From positions 135,078-199,077 of the forward strand of contig DHVS01000038.1 in assembly GCA_002412795.1 (NCBI GenBank): a DNA stretch of 64,000 nucleotides, given 5' to 3'. The notes beneath the pieces are model-generated. The model saw nothing but the letters and a program-made list of their open reading frames with translations, was not told the DNA's origin and searched no databases. Shown here in pieces: positions 32,829 through 42,214 of the stretch. A program made the translations under genes and the position numbers. This stretch comes from a bacterium UBP2_UBA5202 (GTDB lineage: Bacteria > Edwardsbacteria > AC1 > EtOH8). Numbering within the stretch: position 1 is the first letter of the stretch; every line of letters starts with the position of its first letter.

Positions 32829-32933
32829 TGGTATTATGGTATTTGGTCTATCTTACTGGGGCAGGTCTGAGACTATCCCTTACAGTTGGCGGCTCTCTCT
32901 GCCGTTGGCAGGGGCCGGGCATGCTTTACGGCT

Positions 32934-34325
32934 TCAGGTCAATTCCGCCAAAGTTTTTCTATACAGGTAGGACGGGGTTTTATCACAAAGCTTCCGGAAC
33001 AGCTCCGCGGCCTGCCGGCGGTAAGCCTCTCCGCCGGCCAGCCGGTAGATCTGCAAAAGGACAGCGGCTTTTTGATCGTCATCGGGGGCCGATGGAGCAA
33101 GGGTTTTCAGCTGTTCAATGGCGGCCTCTTTATTCCCTTCGGCCTGCAGCCGGGCCGAAAGCACATCCAGGTCAAATGCTACATCCAGGCGATTGACCCG
33201 GACGGCGATCTCCTTGGCCTCGGGGATCATGGCTTGGGCCAGTTCCGGCCGGCCCTGTTCCAGATGAAATTTGGCCAGGCGGGACAGGTATCCGCACAGG
33301 TATTTTTCGAAGTCGATGCTACGCCCCACTTCCACCGCCTGTTCCATGGCCTTTTGGGCCGGGCCGGGCCAGCCTTTCTCCTCCTGCACGATACCCAGCA
33401 TGTAATATCCGTAGCTTAAGATCGGCTTGTCCTGGAGTTTTTCCGAAATCGCGATCTGCCGGGTGAAAGAATCAACGGCCTGGTCGAGTTCCCCGGTGTC
33501 CAGACAGATCTGCCCCAGGTTGAGCAGGGAGGTGGCCAGATGGACTTCGTCCCCCAGCTCCAGGAAGGACTGATACTGCTTCATGGTCCATTCGGTGGCC
33601 TTCCGGTATTCCCCCTTTTTCTGGTGGATGATGGCGATGTTACCGATCCCAAAGGCGATGGCCTGTTTATCCCCGGCCCGCCGGCTCTCCGTTAAGGCCC
33701 GCTGGTAGCATTCCATGGCTTCGTCCAGCCGGTTCATCTCCAAATAAACGTTTCCGGTATTGCCGGCGGCCATGGCCAGGTACTGGGGTTCATTGGCGCG
33801 TTGGGACAGTTCCAGGGAATCGGAATAATATCTCAGGGCCACCGGCAGGTCCCCGGTCTCGAAATGGACCAGCCCCATCAGGCTCAGTATCTGGCAGATG
33901 TCATTGTCCCGTCCGGCCTGGCGCGAAAGATCCAGGCAGGCGCTGAAGCATTCCAGGGCTTTGGCATACTCGCTGCGGTGGAGATGGATGCTGCCTTTGG
34001 CCCGGATGGCCCGTATCAGGCCGGGCTGGTCGTTAAGGCGTTCCCAATGTTGGATGGCCTCTTGGGCCAAAACGTAGGCCTGTTCCATCTTTCCCCTGGT
34101 ATCAAACATGGAACTGAGGTCGGTCTTGGCCTGGGCGATGGTCCGCTCGTCTTCCGCGGCCAGGGCCTTTTCCAGGTTGGTCTGCAGGATATCCTCGGAG
34201 GCCTGCCAGTTCCCGATCAGCCGGAGCAGGTTGCTTTTTTCCCGCCACAGGGCGAAGGGATAGAACGCATCGCCGCTGCTGGTGGGGTATTTGATCCAGT
34301 GCTTATGGGGTTGATAGCTGGGCAT
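32934..34325 (-). CDS. Tetratricopeptide repeat protein
   Basis: 463 residues, all-helical, with about nine TPR units (YAKALECFSACLDLSRQAGR, LPVALRYYSDSLELSQRANE, LDEAMECYQRALTESRRAGD, LDQAVDSFTRQIAISEKLQ). The N-terminus (DAFYPFALWREKSNLLRLIGNWQASEDILQTNL) aligns with that of the TPR protein at 9482, so they are paralogues. No signal peptide or enzyme domain. It lies upstream of the receiver-PPDK gene on the same strand with a 263-nt repeat-bearing gap, so co-transcription is uncertain. A likely scaffold; partner unknown. Confidence 0.88.
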   Translation of the reverse strand: MPSYQPHKHWIKYPTSSGDAFYPFALWREKSNLLRLIGNWQASEDILQTNLEKALAAEDERTIAQAKTDLSSMFDTRGKMEQAYVLAQEAIQHWERLNDQPGLIRAIRAKGSIHLHRSEYAKALECFSACLDLSRQAGRDNDICQILSLMGLVHFETGDLPVALRYYSDSLELSQRANEPQYLAMAAGNTGNVYLEMNRLDEAMECYQRALTESRRAGDKQAIAFGIGNIAIIHQKKGEYRKATEWTMKQYQSFLELGDEVHLATSLLNLGQICLDTGELDQAVDSFTRQIAISEKLQDKPILSYGYYMLGIVQEEKGWPGPAQKAMEQAVEVGRSIDFEKYLCGYLSRLAKFHLEQGRPELAQAMIPEAKEIAVRVNRLDVAFDLDVLSARLQAEGNKEAAIEQLKTLAPSAPDDDQKAAVLLQIYRLAGGEAYRRQAAELFRKLCDKTPSYLYRKTLAELT

Positions 34326-34382
34326 GGGGTTTGTGGTTGGGGATTTGATTTTGGTTGGGGCCTTTTAACCGGTGCCTTAATT

Positions 34383-34412
34383 CGTGCTACGAATTGTATG
34401 AATCGTGCTACG
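34383..34412. repeat. GTGCTACG repeat unit, copy 3
   Basis: CGTGCTACGAATTG and CGTGCTACG in direct orientation, between the TPR gene and the A/T-rich gene at 34461. Confidence 0.5.
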
Positions 34413-34460
34413 GGTCATATGGCCGAGAATATGAGATTGTAATATAGAGTGTGCGATGTT

Positions 34461-35036
34461 TTATTTCTTTTGTATAAAATTTTGTATAGGTAGAATAGTA
34501 AACGTTGAATAGTAGCTATAACCAAAAATCATAACAATAAAATTTCTATAGATAATAGGTGTATAGTATAGCGAATGTTTTGAATATTGATTTATTGAAT
34601 AATTTCGTGACAGTTCTATGTAAATAAAAAATGGATTGTAAATATATTTTTCAAGCTTTATGAATTGAAAGTCTCCAGTTATATTGGCCTTTTCTTGTAT
34701 TTGCTTTTGGCTTAAAATGTCAAACCCAAAGTTTTTGAAACAGGGGACAATATTTACAGGTATGTTATCACTTGATATTACTGCAATGTTCTTATTTGGA
34801 TATAAATATTTTCTCTTAAATGAAGTCTTATCCTCATTTAATGATTTACTGAAAGAAGTCGTATCAATAAGTTTTTCGTGTTGTTGGAAATAAGTAATGC
34901 TTTCCGTCATTGATTTTATTTCGGAATTTTTGTGTGTAAAAAACTGGACGACAAGTGTGATGATGATATGGGCAATAAATAATGTCAGAATAATGTGTAA
35001 AGGCGTTATTTTTTTGCTTTTCATTTTTCTATCCAT
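34461..35036 (-). CDS. A/T-rich orphan membrane-anchored protein
   Basis: 191 residues, unrecognised. A basic N-terminus and one hydrophobic helix (about 12-33, HIILTLFIAHIIITLVVQFF) would anchor it in the membrane, with the remaining ~155 residues, rich in Tyr, Ile, Asn and Lys, outside or inside. Codon use is strongly A/T-biased (roughly 30% G+C against ~55% around it), suggesting recent acquisition or relaxed selection. AGGAC precedes the ATG. It stands alone between the TPR gene and larA. No function proposed. Confidence 0.6.
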   Translation of the reverse strand: MDRKMKSKKITPLHIILTLFIAHIIITLVVQFFTHKNSEIKSMTESITYFQQHEKLIDTTSFSKSLNEDKTSFKRKYLYPNKNIAVISSDNIPVNIVPCFKNFGFDILSQKQIQEKANITGDFQFIKLEKYIYNPFFIYIELSRNYSINQYSKHSLYYTPIIYRNFIVMIFGYSYYSTFTILPIQNFIQKK

Positions 35037-35091
35037 TAAAATTGTCCTATAAAGTTATATTTAGTAAATTTCAAATGTTGCTTCTTATAGC

Positions 35092-36342
35092 TCACCCCAG
35101 CATTATCGCATTGCCCTTGGGCACCACATAACAGCTAAAATCCTTTCCGTGCCTTTCCCTTAAATACTCCACCGCGGCGTTCAGGTCCGGCAGGCTCTTG
35201 AACTGCATCTTCTCCACCAGGGCCGGGTCCATTCCACTCACCAGACAAACCCGGCATTTCTTCATCACCAAGGCCGTGGCGTAGGCCCGGTGGGCCTCGG
35301 CCGTGATCCGGTCCTGGGGCGTCTGCAGTATATCAGGAACAGAATAATCCCGCATCCAGCGTCCAAAATCCAATTGCCCCACGCCTTCGGGGCACTGGCC
35401 CACAAGAATTATCGTTCCACCGGGCTTAACCGCCGGGGCCACGTTGTTCAAAATCCTCTGCATCTGGTAAAGGTCTATGTCCAGGGGGTGGCCGCCGGCC
35501 GAGGCGATCACGCAATCCACCGGTTCTTTCACCGGCGCCGACCAGACCTGGCGGCAAAGTTTTACCCCTTCCAGCCAGGCCTGCTGCCAGTGCCCGGCGA
35601 ACACTCCTGCGATCTGCTCATCCTGGGTGGGGACCACGTTCAGCAGAAAGTCTATCCCGGCCAGTTCGGCCGCCTGTTCCATCTCGGCGTGAATGGGGTT
35701 GCCATCCAGCTTCCCCGGGGCGTTCTGCCCCAGGGCTATCAGCGCATGGTTTTGGGCTATGGTCTGCCGTGCGGCGCAGCCGGGCATCACGGCCTTGCGG
35801 CCGCCGGAGAACCCTGCCAGGTAGTGGGGGGTGATCTTGCCGGTGGCGATGGTGAAGTCCGAGGTCAAAAGCATTTTGTTGAGCTCTATCTCCCGGCCGT
35901 TTACCCGGCCCACCGAGATGCAGCCCTGGTCGCAGTCGTGGGCGTAGAGGTTAAGCTGGTCGAACACCCTTGCCCCATAAAGGTCCTGGCGCTCCTGGCA
36001 GGTAGGGGCCCGGTGGCTGCCGGTGGCGATTAGGGCGTGGACCCGGCTGCACTCTATCCCTGCCAGGTTCATCTGGTCGCACAGGGCGTCCAGTATCCGG
36101 GGATAATGGGGAATTCCCCGGGTGTGGTCCGACAGGATCAGCAAAACATTCTTGGGGCGCTTGGCCAGCAGGAGATCCTTAAGCGGAGGGCTTTGGATGG
36201 GATGCTCCAGGGCTTGGCTTACTGCCAAAGGAATATCGTCCAGCCCCGGGACCGGGGACGGACTTAATATCCCGGACAGGTTGGCGTCCGGAAGGGAAAG
36301 GGTGTTATTTCCCAGACCGTAATCAAGGGAGATCTCCGGCAT
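35092..36342 (-). CDS. larA: Nickel-pincer lactate racemase family protein
   Basis: 416 residues. LarA signatures are present with the expected cofactor and catalytic residues: SDHTRGIP near residue 71, ATGSHRAP (His110), GKITPHYLAGFSGGRKAVMPG (His173 and Lys183, the Lys that carries the cofactor in characterised LarA) and His199. It interconverts D- and L-lactate, or another 2-hydroxyacid, using the nickel-pincer nucleotide. The cofactor genes larB, larC and larE are not in the window. Ribosome site AAAGGAAAGC. It is divergent from the second gdh, with its own promoter at 36390-36418. The substrate range of LarA homologues is broad, so lactate is probable, not certain. Confidence 0.88.
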   Translation of the reverse strand: MPEISLDYGLGNNTLSLPDANLSGILSPSPVPGLDDIPLAVSQALEHPIQSPPLKDLLLAKRPKNVLLILSDHTRGIPHYPRILDALCDQMNLAGIECSRVHALIATGSHRAPTCQERQDLYGARVFDQLNLYAHDCDQGCISVGRVNGREIELNKMLLTSDFTIATGKITPHYLAGFSGGRKAVMPGCAARQTIAQNHALIALGQNAPGKLDGNPIHAEMEQAAELAGIDFLLNVVPTQDEQIAGVFAGHWQQAWLEGVKLCRQVWSAPVKEPVDCVIASAGGHPLDIDLYQMQRILNNVAPAVKPGGTIILVGQCPEGVGQLDFGRWMRDYSVPDILQTPQDRITAEAHRAYATALVMKKCRVCLVSGMDPALVEKMQFKSLPDLNAAVEYLRERHGKDFSCYVVPKGNAIMLG

Positions 36343-36389
36343 GCTTTCCTTTAAGCAAACGTTGGCCCATTAACGGATTATAATCTTTA

Positions 36390-36418
36390 ACTATACCCTT
36401 AAAAATGGCCGTAGTCAA
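36390..36418 (-). promoter_or_regulatory. larA: Promoter of larA
   Basis: Minus strand TTGACT (36413-36418), 17 nt, TATAGT (36390-36395), leader ~45 nt. Confidence 0.65.
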
Positions 36419-36444
36419 GAAGAAAATATATTAATAAAGATCCT

Positions 36445-36473
36445 TTGACTTTGGGGTTTATTTGTGATAAAAT
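36445..36473 (+). promoter_or_regulatory. Promoter of the second glutamate dehydrogenase
   Basis: TTGACT (36445-36450), 17 nt, TAAAAT (36468-36473). The -10 is embedded in the Rex-box-like site; the leader would be ~180 nt and includes the repeat at 36508-36590. Confidence 0.65.
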
Positions 36474-36479
36474 TCACAT
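36462..36479. promoter_or_regulatory. Rex-box-like operator
   Basis: TTGTGAT-AAAA-TTCACAT matches the Rex consensus TTGTGAA-N4-TTCACAA at 12 of 14 fixed positions; the differences are the last base of each half-site. It covers the -10 of the gdh promoter, so NADH-free Rex (encoded at 44726) would be expected to repress gdh. Confidence 0.65.
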
Positions 36480-36507
36480 TCTTCTCTGATACAAGTTTTT
36501 TTATTTT

Positions 36508-36590
36508 GCCACAAAGGCACAAAGACACAAATACTATTAACGATTTTCAAATTAAAATTAACGAAATTAGTGCCTTAGTGTCTTGGTGGC
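36508..36590. repeat. MITE-like intergenic repeat, copy 1
   Basis: Left arm GCCACAAAGGCACAAAGACAC and right arm GTGCCTTAGTGTCTTGGTGGC are imperfect inverted repeats around an A/T-rich core; the same design recurs at 42113-42191. Confidence 0.6.
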
Positions 36591-36659
36591 TATTTGGGGC
36601 CCTGTTCCTTTTGTAACCAATAACCACAATATAAATCCAAAATTCAAGGAGAAACTGCC

Positions 36660-37946
<1,287 letters not shown>

Positions 37947-37981
37947 ACTAGGGTCTAGGGTATAGATATTAGGGTTTAGTG

Positions 37982-38018
37982 AAAAAGGGTGAAGAGGTTT
38001 TCCTCTTCACCCTTTTTT
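37982..38018 (+). terminator. Terminator of the second gdh
   Basis: AAAAAGGGTGAAGAGG-TTTT-CCTCTTCACCC followed by TTTTTT. Confidence 0.9.
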
Positions 38019-38022
38019 GGGG

Positions 38023-38051
38023 TTGTATTTTGGCCGGGTTTGGAATATACT
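38023..38051 (+). promoter_or_regulatory. Promoter of the A/T-rich membrane gene
   Basis: TTGTAT (38023-38028), 17 nt, TATACT (38046-38051), immediately after the preceding terminator. Confidence 0.55.
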
Positions 38052-38087
38052 ATTTAGTAAGAAAAAAGAAGGGAGTAGACAAATAGT

Positions 38088-38489
38088 ATGAAGTTAAACA
38101 AATTGACTTGGTTGCTGGTTATAACCAACATAATTATCTATTGTCTCGTAATAAATGGGATTTTATTCTATTCCCCTAATATCCCACAAATATTTATTGC
38201 TATCATATTTATAAGTGGTTTAAATGGATTACTGGCAACATACTCCAATAGTTGTTTTATTTCAAAAACAAATCACCTTCTTACTTGGTTTTACTGCGTT
38301 TTGGTAAACATAGTATCATTGGTCGTAACATATGCAATATATATAATACGTAGCGGAACGATAATAAAATATCCTGGCGATCTTGCAATAAATGTTATTG
38401 TGGCTTCATTTATTATAGCTGTTGTTAGTGCCTCTATCGTTTTTTGGATATCGTTTTTTATCAGAAATAAATTCAAACGTATTAACTAG
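38088..38489 (+). CDS. A/T-rich orphan four-helix membrane protein
   Basis: 133 residues with four predicted transmembrane helices (about 8-28, 33-50, 64-86 and 100-125; for example WLLVITNIIIYCLVINGILF and VNIVSLVVTYAIYII). Basic ends (MKLNK, RNKFKRIN) suggest cytoplasmic N- and C-termini. Strong A/T bias unlike the neighbours. GGGAG lies 13 nt before the ATG. No family recognised. It has its own promoter and follows a terminator, so it is an independent transcription unit. Confidence 0.6.
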   Translation: MKLNKLTWLLVITNIIIYCLVINGILFYSPNIPQIFIAIIFISGLNGLLATYSNSCFISKTNHLLTWFYCVLVNIVSLVVTYAIYIIRSGTIIKYPGDLAINVIVASFIIAVVSASIVFWISFFIRNKFKRIN

Positions 38490-38503
38490 ATAAAATATAC
38501 TAA

Positions 38504-39226
38504 TCACTCGGACCGCTTCTTTACTTCCTTGCAGGCTCCATTCTTAAGGCAGGGTCCGGGCTTGCCCAGCAGGCAAGCGAAGCGCCTTATGGTGTGATAC
38601 AATCCTATCGCAATGAAGGCGATGCTGACCACCGTGTGCCAGTAGGAAAAATTGAAACCAAGGGCCGGTCTGCTGTCAAATGGCATCACGAAATAAAGTC
38701 CGCTTAAGGCAGAGCCCAGGAAACTCAGCAGCAGCAGCCAGTTCCAAATAATCTGCAATGACTGAGTATCCTTGGGGTTCTTTTTCAACCAGAGCTCGCT
38801 GGCCAGTCCCAGGATTCCGGTAAAGATGAATATCTCCCAAAAATGGTTGTTTGCCCGGCGGGGCGGGGTGGCCGGGGCCGGAAGCTGTTTCGGATCAGGT
38901 CCGGGGTTGATGCCCAGCCCGGAATCACAGGTTTCTGTCTCGCCGTTCTGAAGCGGTTCCGTGGGCTGGTTGGTGCCGGGGTCTTCGGTTTCCGGTGGCT
39001 GGCTTTGAGATTCCTGGGATGTATCCCCGTAACCGGTCTCTTCCGAACCGGAACCAGGGTCCTGAACCGGCGCCGTCTCCGAAAGGTCGCAGACATTGTT
39101 CCCGTCAGCATCGGTATAAAGCCCGCATTTGCCGGGCAGGCTGTCGTTGGTCAAACCCCGGGGACAAGTTTGCTGGGCCAGGGCCGAGGAAGCCAGGAGT
39201 AGCAGGAAGAATATTGTTCTGGGCAT
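38504..39226 (-). CDS. Secreted/membrane protein with Ca-loop-like motif and C-terminal helices
   Basis: About 240 residues from the ATG at 39226. A signal peptide (RTIFFLLLLASSALAQQ) precedes a Cys-containing segment with a dockerin/thrombospondin-3-like loop (YTDADGNNVCDLSE), a Pro/Glu/Ser-rich low-complexity linker (about 50-125), and three to four transmembrane helices (FWEIFIFTGILGLASELWL, IIWNWLLLLSFLGSALSGLYFV, VVSIAFIAIGLYHTI) with conserved-looking His and Trp, resembling DUF4405/cytochrome b561-like bundles. The final CLLGKPGPCLKNGAC contains three Cys. It may be a heme-containing redox membrane protein (inference from helices and His). An in-frame TTG start at 39244 is less likely. 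Confidence 0.6.
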   Translation of the reverse strand: MPRTIFFLLLLASSALAQQTCPRGLTNDSLPGKCGLYTDADGNNVCDLSETAPVQDPGSGSEETGYGDTSQESQSQPPETEDPGTNQPTEPLQNGETETCDSGLGINPGPDPKQLPAPATPPRRANNHFWEIFIFTGILGLASELWLKKNPKDTQSLQIIWNWLLLLSFLGSALSGLYFVMPFDSRPALGFNFSYWHTVVSIAFIAIGLYHTIRRFACLLGKPGPCLKNGACKEVKKRSE

Positions 39227-39270
39227 AAGGTCTTTCGTTTTCAATGTTAAAATGATTTATCGGCACAATC

Positions 39271-39312
39271 GGTGGCTTCGGTACAACCGCCGGTGGCGGT
39301 CACTCAGCCACC
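39271..39312. repeat. Palindromic intergenic element
   Basis: GGTGGCT ... AGCCACC enclosing CCGCC-GGT-GGCGG. The outer words (GGCTTCGGTA ... CTCAGCC) recall a repeat type frequent in environmental genomes; a partial relative (GGCTTCGATAAACTCAGCC) is at 52969-52987. Confidence 0.5.
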
Positions 39313-39463
39313 TCATGCCTTCTGTCGGGGACTGAGTAGGCCGTAAGGCTGTATCGAAGGCCCCGGTTAAGCCAAACATAATAACCCACAATCCAAGATT
39401 TGTCAACATGGTCGAACGCCGTTACCGGTCCGGAAAACATCAGAGACCTAAAAATACAGGGGT

Positions 39464-40495
39464 ATGCCGAAGATGTCCTTTTATAATACTCCAGCCGTTC
39501 TTCTTGCCTTTTCTGCACTGACGGCCTCAACTTGCCTGGCTTCGCTGAACCTGCCGCCCAAGCCTGCCCCCTGTCCCGGCCACTGGCTGGGCCTGGTCGG
39601 AAAATACAAAGCGGCCAAGGACGGCAGATCTTTGCTGGTTTTGGAGGCGGAAGGTTCCCTTCATCTCCGCGACAGCAGATCCCGTAAGATGGACGGAGCC
39701 GGCGGCGACAGTTTCTGTCTGGCCGGGGGAATCCCGGCTGTATTTTGGCGCGATTCGCTTGGCTACGGAGCAGGAGTGAGGATAGGAAGCGAAGAATACC
39801 AACGTTCCTTTTATCCCGGCGAGCGCGGCGAACAGACGGTAACGGTGTGGCGGCAGCGCAACGATTCACTGTGGGCGCTGGCCCGGGCAGCTTCTCCTCC
39901 CCTGGAGAAGGGGCGGTTTGCCAAACCGGACCTGGTCGATATCCGGTCGATCGACCCGGGAATCAGGACGCCGTTGACCAACCCCGAGGGCGCGGCCCAA
40001 GGAGAACCGCCGGTTTACCGGAAGGCCTGGCTTCAGCGCCCGGCTGCGCGGGCTTTAGCCCGGGCTCATCGCCGTCTGAAAAGCCTGGGATACGGGCTGG
40101 CGGTCAACGACGCCTACCGGCCATGGTACATCACTAAATACCTCAAGCTGTCTCTTCCTCCGGAACAGGGAAAATATGTGGCCGATCCGGGCAAGGGATC
40201 CCACCATAACCGGGGCACCGCCGCCGATGTAACCTTGTTCGAACTGGCCACCGGACGCCAGGCCGACATGGGTTATGGCCCAAGCGAACTCAGTGAGCGG
40301 GCCTCCTCAAACTACCCCGGCGGGACCTCTCTGCAGCGCTGGCACCGGCTGTTGCTGAAGTCGGTCATGGCGGCCGAGGGCTTTAGGGGGTTATCCAAGG
40401 AATGGTGGCATTTCCGGCATATCGGTCCAAGGCCCTACCGGCTGATGAATGCGGCCCCGGATGAACTTGTTGATACGAATAAGCAGGGCCAATGA
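39464..40495 (+). CDS. Secreted D-Ala-D-Ala dipeptidase-like M15D peptidase with extra N-terminal domain
   Basis: 343 residues. A signal peptide (about 1-26, VLLAFSALTASTCLA) is followed by an unrecognised domain (~27-150) and a VanX/DdpX-type zinc peptidase: VNDAYRPW, GSHHNRGTAADV (SxHxxGxAxD zinc site) and KEWWHFRHIG (catalytic Glu and zinc His). It should cleave D-alanyl-D-alanine or similar dipeptides in the periplasm, in murein recycling. VanX-type proteins are normally ~200 residues, so the N-terminal part is an extension. The segment ASPPLEKGRF is encoded by a CTCCCCTGGAGAAGGGG word like the intergenic hairpin repeats. Its stop overlaps the MFS gene start (ATGA). Confidence 0.86.
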   Translation: MPKMSFYNTPAVLLAFSALTASTCLASLNLPPKPAPCPGHWLGLVGKYKAAKDGRSLLVLEAEGSLHLRDSRSRKMDGAGGDSFCLAGGIPAVFWRDSLGYGAGVRIGSEEYQRSFYPGERGEQTVTVWRQRNDSLWALARAASPPLEKGRFAKPDLVDIRSIDPGIRTPLTNPEGAAQGEPPVYRKAWLQRPAARALARAHRRLKSLGYGLAVNDAYRPWYITKYLKLSLPPEQGKYVADPGKGSHHNRGTAADVTLFELATGRQADMGYGPSELSERASSNYPGGTSLQRWHRLLLKSVMAAEGFRGLSKEWWHFRHIGPRPYRLMNAAPDELVDTNKQGQ

Positions 40496-41715
40496 AATAT
40501 CCGCAGGCATTCATTTCACTGTCCCACCGCAACTTCCGGCTGTTCTGGACCGGGCAGTTTATTTCGCTGATCGGGACCTGGATGCAGACCGTGGCCCAGG
40601 GCTGGCTGGTGCTGCAGCTGACCAATTCGGCCTTTCTGCTGGGGACGGTCAACGCCATCGGCTCGCTGCCGGTGCTGCTGTTCGCCCTGCCGGGCGGGGT
40701 AATAGCCGACCGGGTGAACAAGCGGAGGATACTGCTCTTCACCCAGATCGTGGCCATGATCCTGGCCTTCATCCTGGCGGCCCTGACCCACCTGCACAAC
40801 GCCGGGGTGATGGTCCTTAAGGTCTGGTACGTGGTGGCCATCGCCGCCGTGGGCGGCACGGTCTTTGCCCTGGACGGCCCGGCCCGGCAGTCATTTTTCA
40901 TCGAGCTGGTGGGCAAGAAGGATCTTTTAAACGCCATCGCCCTCAATTCCACCATCTTCAACGGGGCCCGGATAATGGGCCCGGCCCTGGCCGGGATATT
41001 GATCGGCGTCATCGGCACCGCAGGCTGTTTCTTCCTGAACGGCCTGAGCTTCGTGGCGGTGATAATCGGCCTGCTGATGATCCGGACCGATGTTCCGGCC
41101 GTCAAAAGATCCGATTCCCCCTGGGACGACATGAAGCAGGGGCTGAAATACGTCTGGAACCACAAGACGGTAAGGGCCCTGATCCTGATCGTGGCCCTGT
41201 TTAGCATCTTCGGCATGCCATATGTGGTGCTGATGCCCATCTTCGCCCGGGACATCCTGCAGAAGGGCGCCAGCGGCCTGGGCTTTCTGATGGCCGCCAC
41301 CGGCCTGGGGGCCCTGGCCGGATCGCTGACCCTGGCGGCTTTCAGCCAGATCCAGAGGAAAGGGACCCTGGTCTTCTGGGCCGGGATCGTTTTCTCCCTG
41401 GCCACGCTGGCCTTTGCCTTTTCCCGCAACTACATCCTGTCCCTGGCCATCCTGCCGCTGGTGGGGCTGTCCATGGTCAGCCAGGTGGCCACGGTCAACA
41501 CCATGATCCAGAGCACGGTCAGCGACCAGATGCGGGGCCGGGTGATGGGGGTGTTCACCATGATGTTCATGGGGATGATGCCCTTCGGCAGTTTCATCGC
41601 CGGGTCCATTGCGGCCCGCTGGGGAGCCCCTTTCGCCCTGCAGCTGGGGGCGGTTATCTGCTTTTGCGCCACGGTGGCGATCTATAGGCTGGTGCCGGAC
41701 CTTTGGCAGATGTGA
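40492..41715 (+). CDS. MFS exporter (DHA3/EntS-like)
   Basis: 407 residues, about 12 transmembrane helices. The opening FRLFWTGQFISLIGTWMQTVAQGWLVLQLT and the motif GGVIADRVNKRRILLFTQ (motif A) are typical of the enterobactin-exporter-like MFS_3 family; the second half repeats the pattern (GFLMAATGLGALAGSL, MRGRVMGVFTMMFMGMMPFGS). Substrate cannot be inferred; members export drugs or siderophores. The gene overlaps the peptidase gene by 4 nt, so the two are translated together. Confidence 0.9.
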   Translation: MKYPQAFISLSHRNFRLFWTGQFISLIGTWMQTVAQGWLVLQLTNSAFLLGTVNAIGSLPVLLFALPGGVIADRVNKRRILLFTQIVAMILAFILAALTHLHNAGVMVLKVWYVVAIAAVGGTVFALDGPARQSFFIELVGKKDLLNAIALNSTIFNGARIMGPALAGILIGVIGTAGCFFLNGLSFVAVIIGLLMIRTDVPAVKRSDSPWDDMKQGLKYVWNHKTVRALILIVALFSIFGMPYVVLMPIFARDILQKGASGLGFLMAATGLGALAGSLTLAAFSQIQRKGTLVFWAGIVFSLATLAFAFSRNYILSLAILPLVGLSMVSQVATVNTMIQSTVSDQMRGRVMGVFTMMFMGMMPFGSFIAGSIAARWGAPFALQLGAVICFCATVAIYRLVPDLWQM

Positions 41716-41733
41716 TAACGGGAGGAACGTTTT

Positions 41734-41759
41734 GCCACAGAGACACGGAGACACAGAGG
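41734..41759. repeat. Single arm of the MITE-like repeat
   Basis: GCCACAGAGACACGGAGACA and following bases match the left arm of the elements at 36508 and 42113; another single arm is at 55403-55435. Confidence 0.5.
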
Positions 41760-41789
41760 AGAAATCTTTAAAATTAGATAGGATAGAAA

Positions 41790-42113
41790 ATGGAAGAACA
41801 AATCAAACCATTATCCCAAGAAGAATGGCAGGACCTGAAGGACGAGCTTTTCGCCCTGCTGGACATCACCTACGACTACAGCGCCAACGTGGCCACCCTG
41901 GAGCAGATCAGCGTCCGCAAACAGAAGGAGGAGAGCGAGGCCCAGTATACCAAGCGCTCCCACGACATCTACAACAAGCGGTTCAAGGAGGTCAAAGCCA
42001 ACAGCTACGACCGGGTGGTGAAGCTGGTGGGATACGTCAAGCGGCTGGGCCTGCCGCAGGAACTTTGGCCCAAGGAGATGGAGGTCGGCGGGGACAAGCC
42101 AAACCGGGATTAG
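41790..42113 (+). CDS. Hypothetical 107-residue helical protein
   Basis: A charged, mostly helical protein (PLSQEEWQDLKDELFALLDI, KEESEAQYTKRSHDIYNKRF, DRVVKLVGYVKRLGLPQEL) with no membrane segment and no Cys. Unrecognised. The ATG follows GATAGGATAG, a weak ribosome site. Codon use matches the neighbours, supporting a real gene. Its stop codon is the first base of the MITE-like repeat at 42113. Between an MFS exporter and asparaginase on the same strand; no functional link evident. Confidence 0.6.
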   Translation: MEEQIKPLSQEEWQDLKDELFALLDITYDYSANVATLEQISVRKQKEESEAQYTKRSHDIYNKRFKEVKANSYDRVVKLVGYVKRLGLPQELWPKEMEVGGDKPNRD

Positions 42114-42191
42114 CCACAAAGACACTAAGACACTAAGGGTATTTACCATTTTCAATTTGGAGATTTATTGGTGCCTTGGTGTCTTGGTGGC
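42113..42191. repeat. MITE-like intergenic repeat, copy 2
   Basis: Left arm GCCACAAAGACACTAAGACAC, right arm GTGCCTTGGTGTCTTGGTGGC, with an A/T-rich core containing ATTTTCAA as in copy 1. Confidence 0.6.
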
Positions 42192-42214
42192 AAATAATAA
42201 GAACTTGAAGCAAA

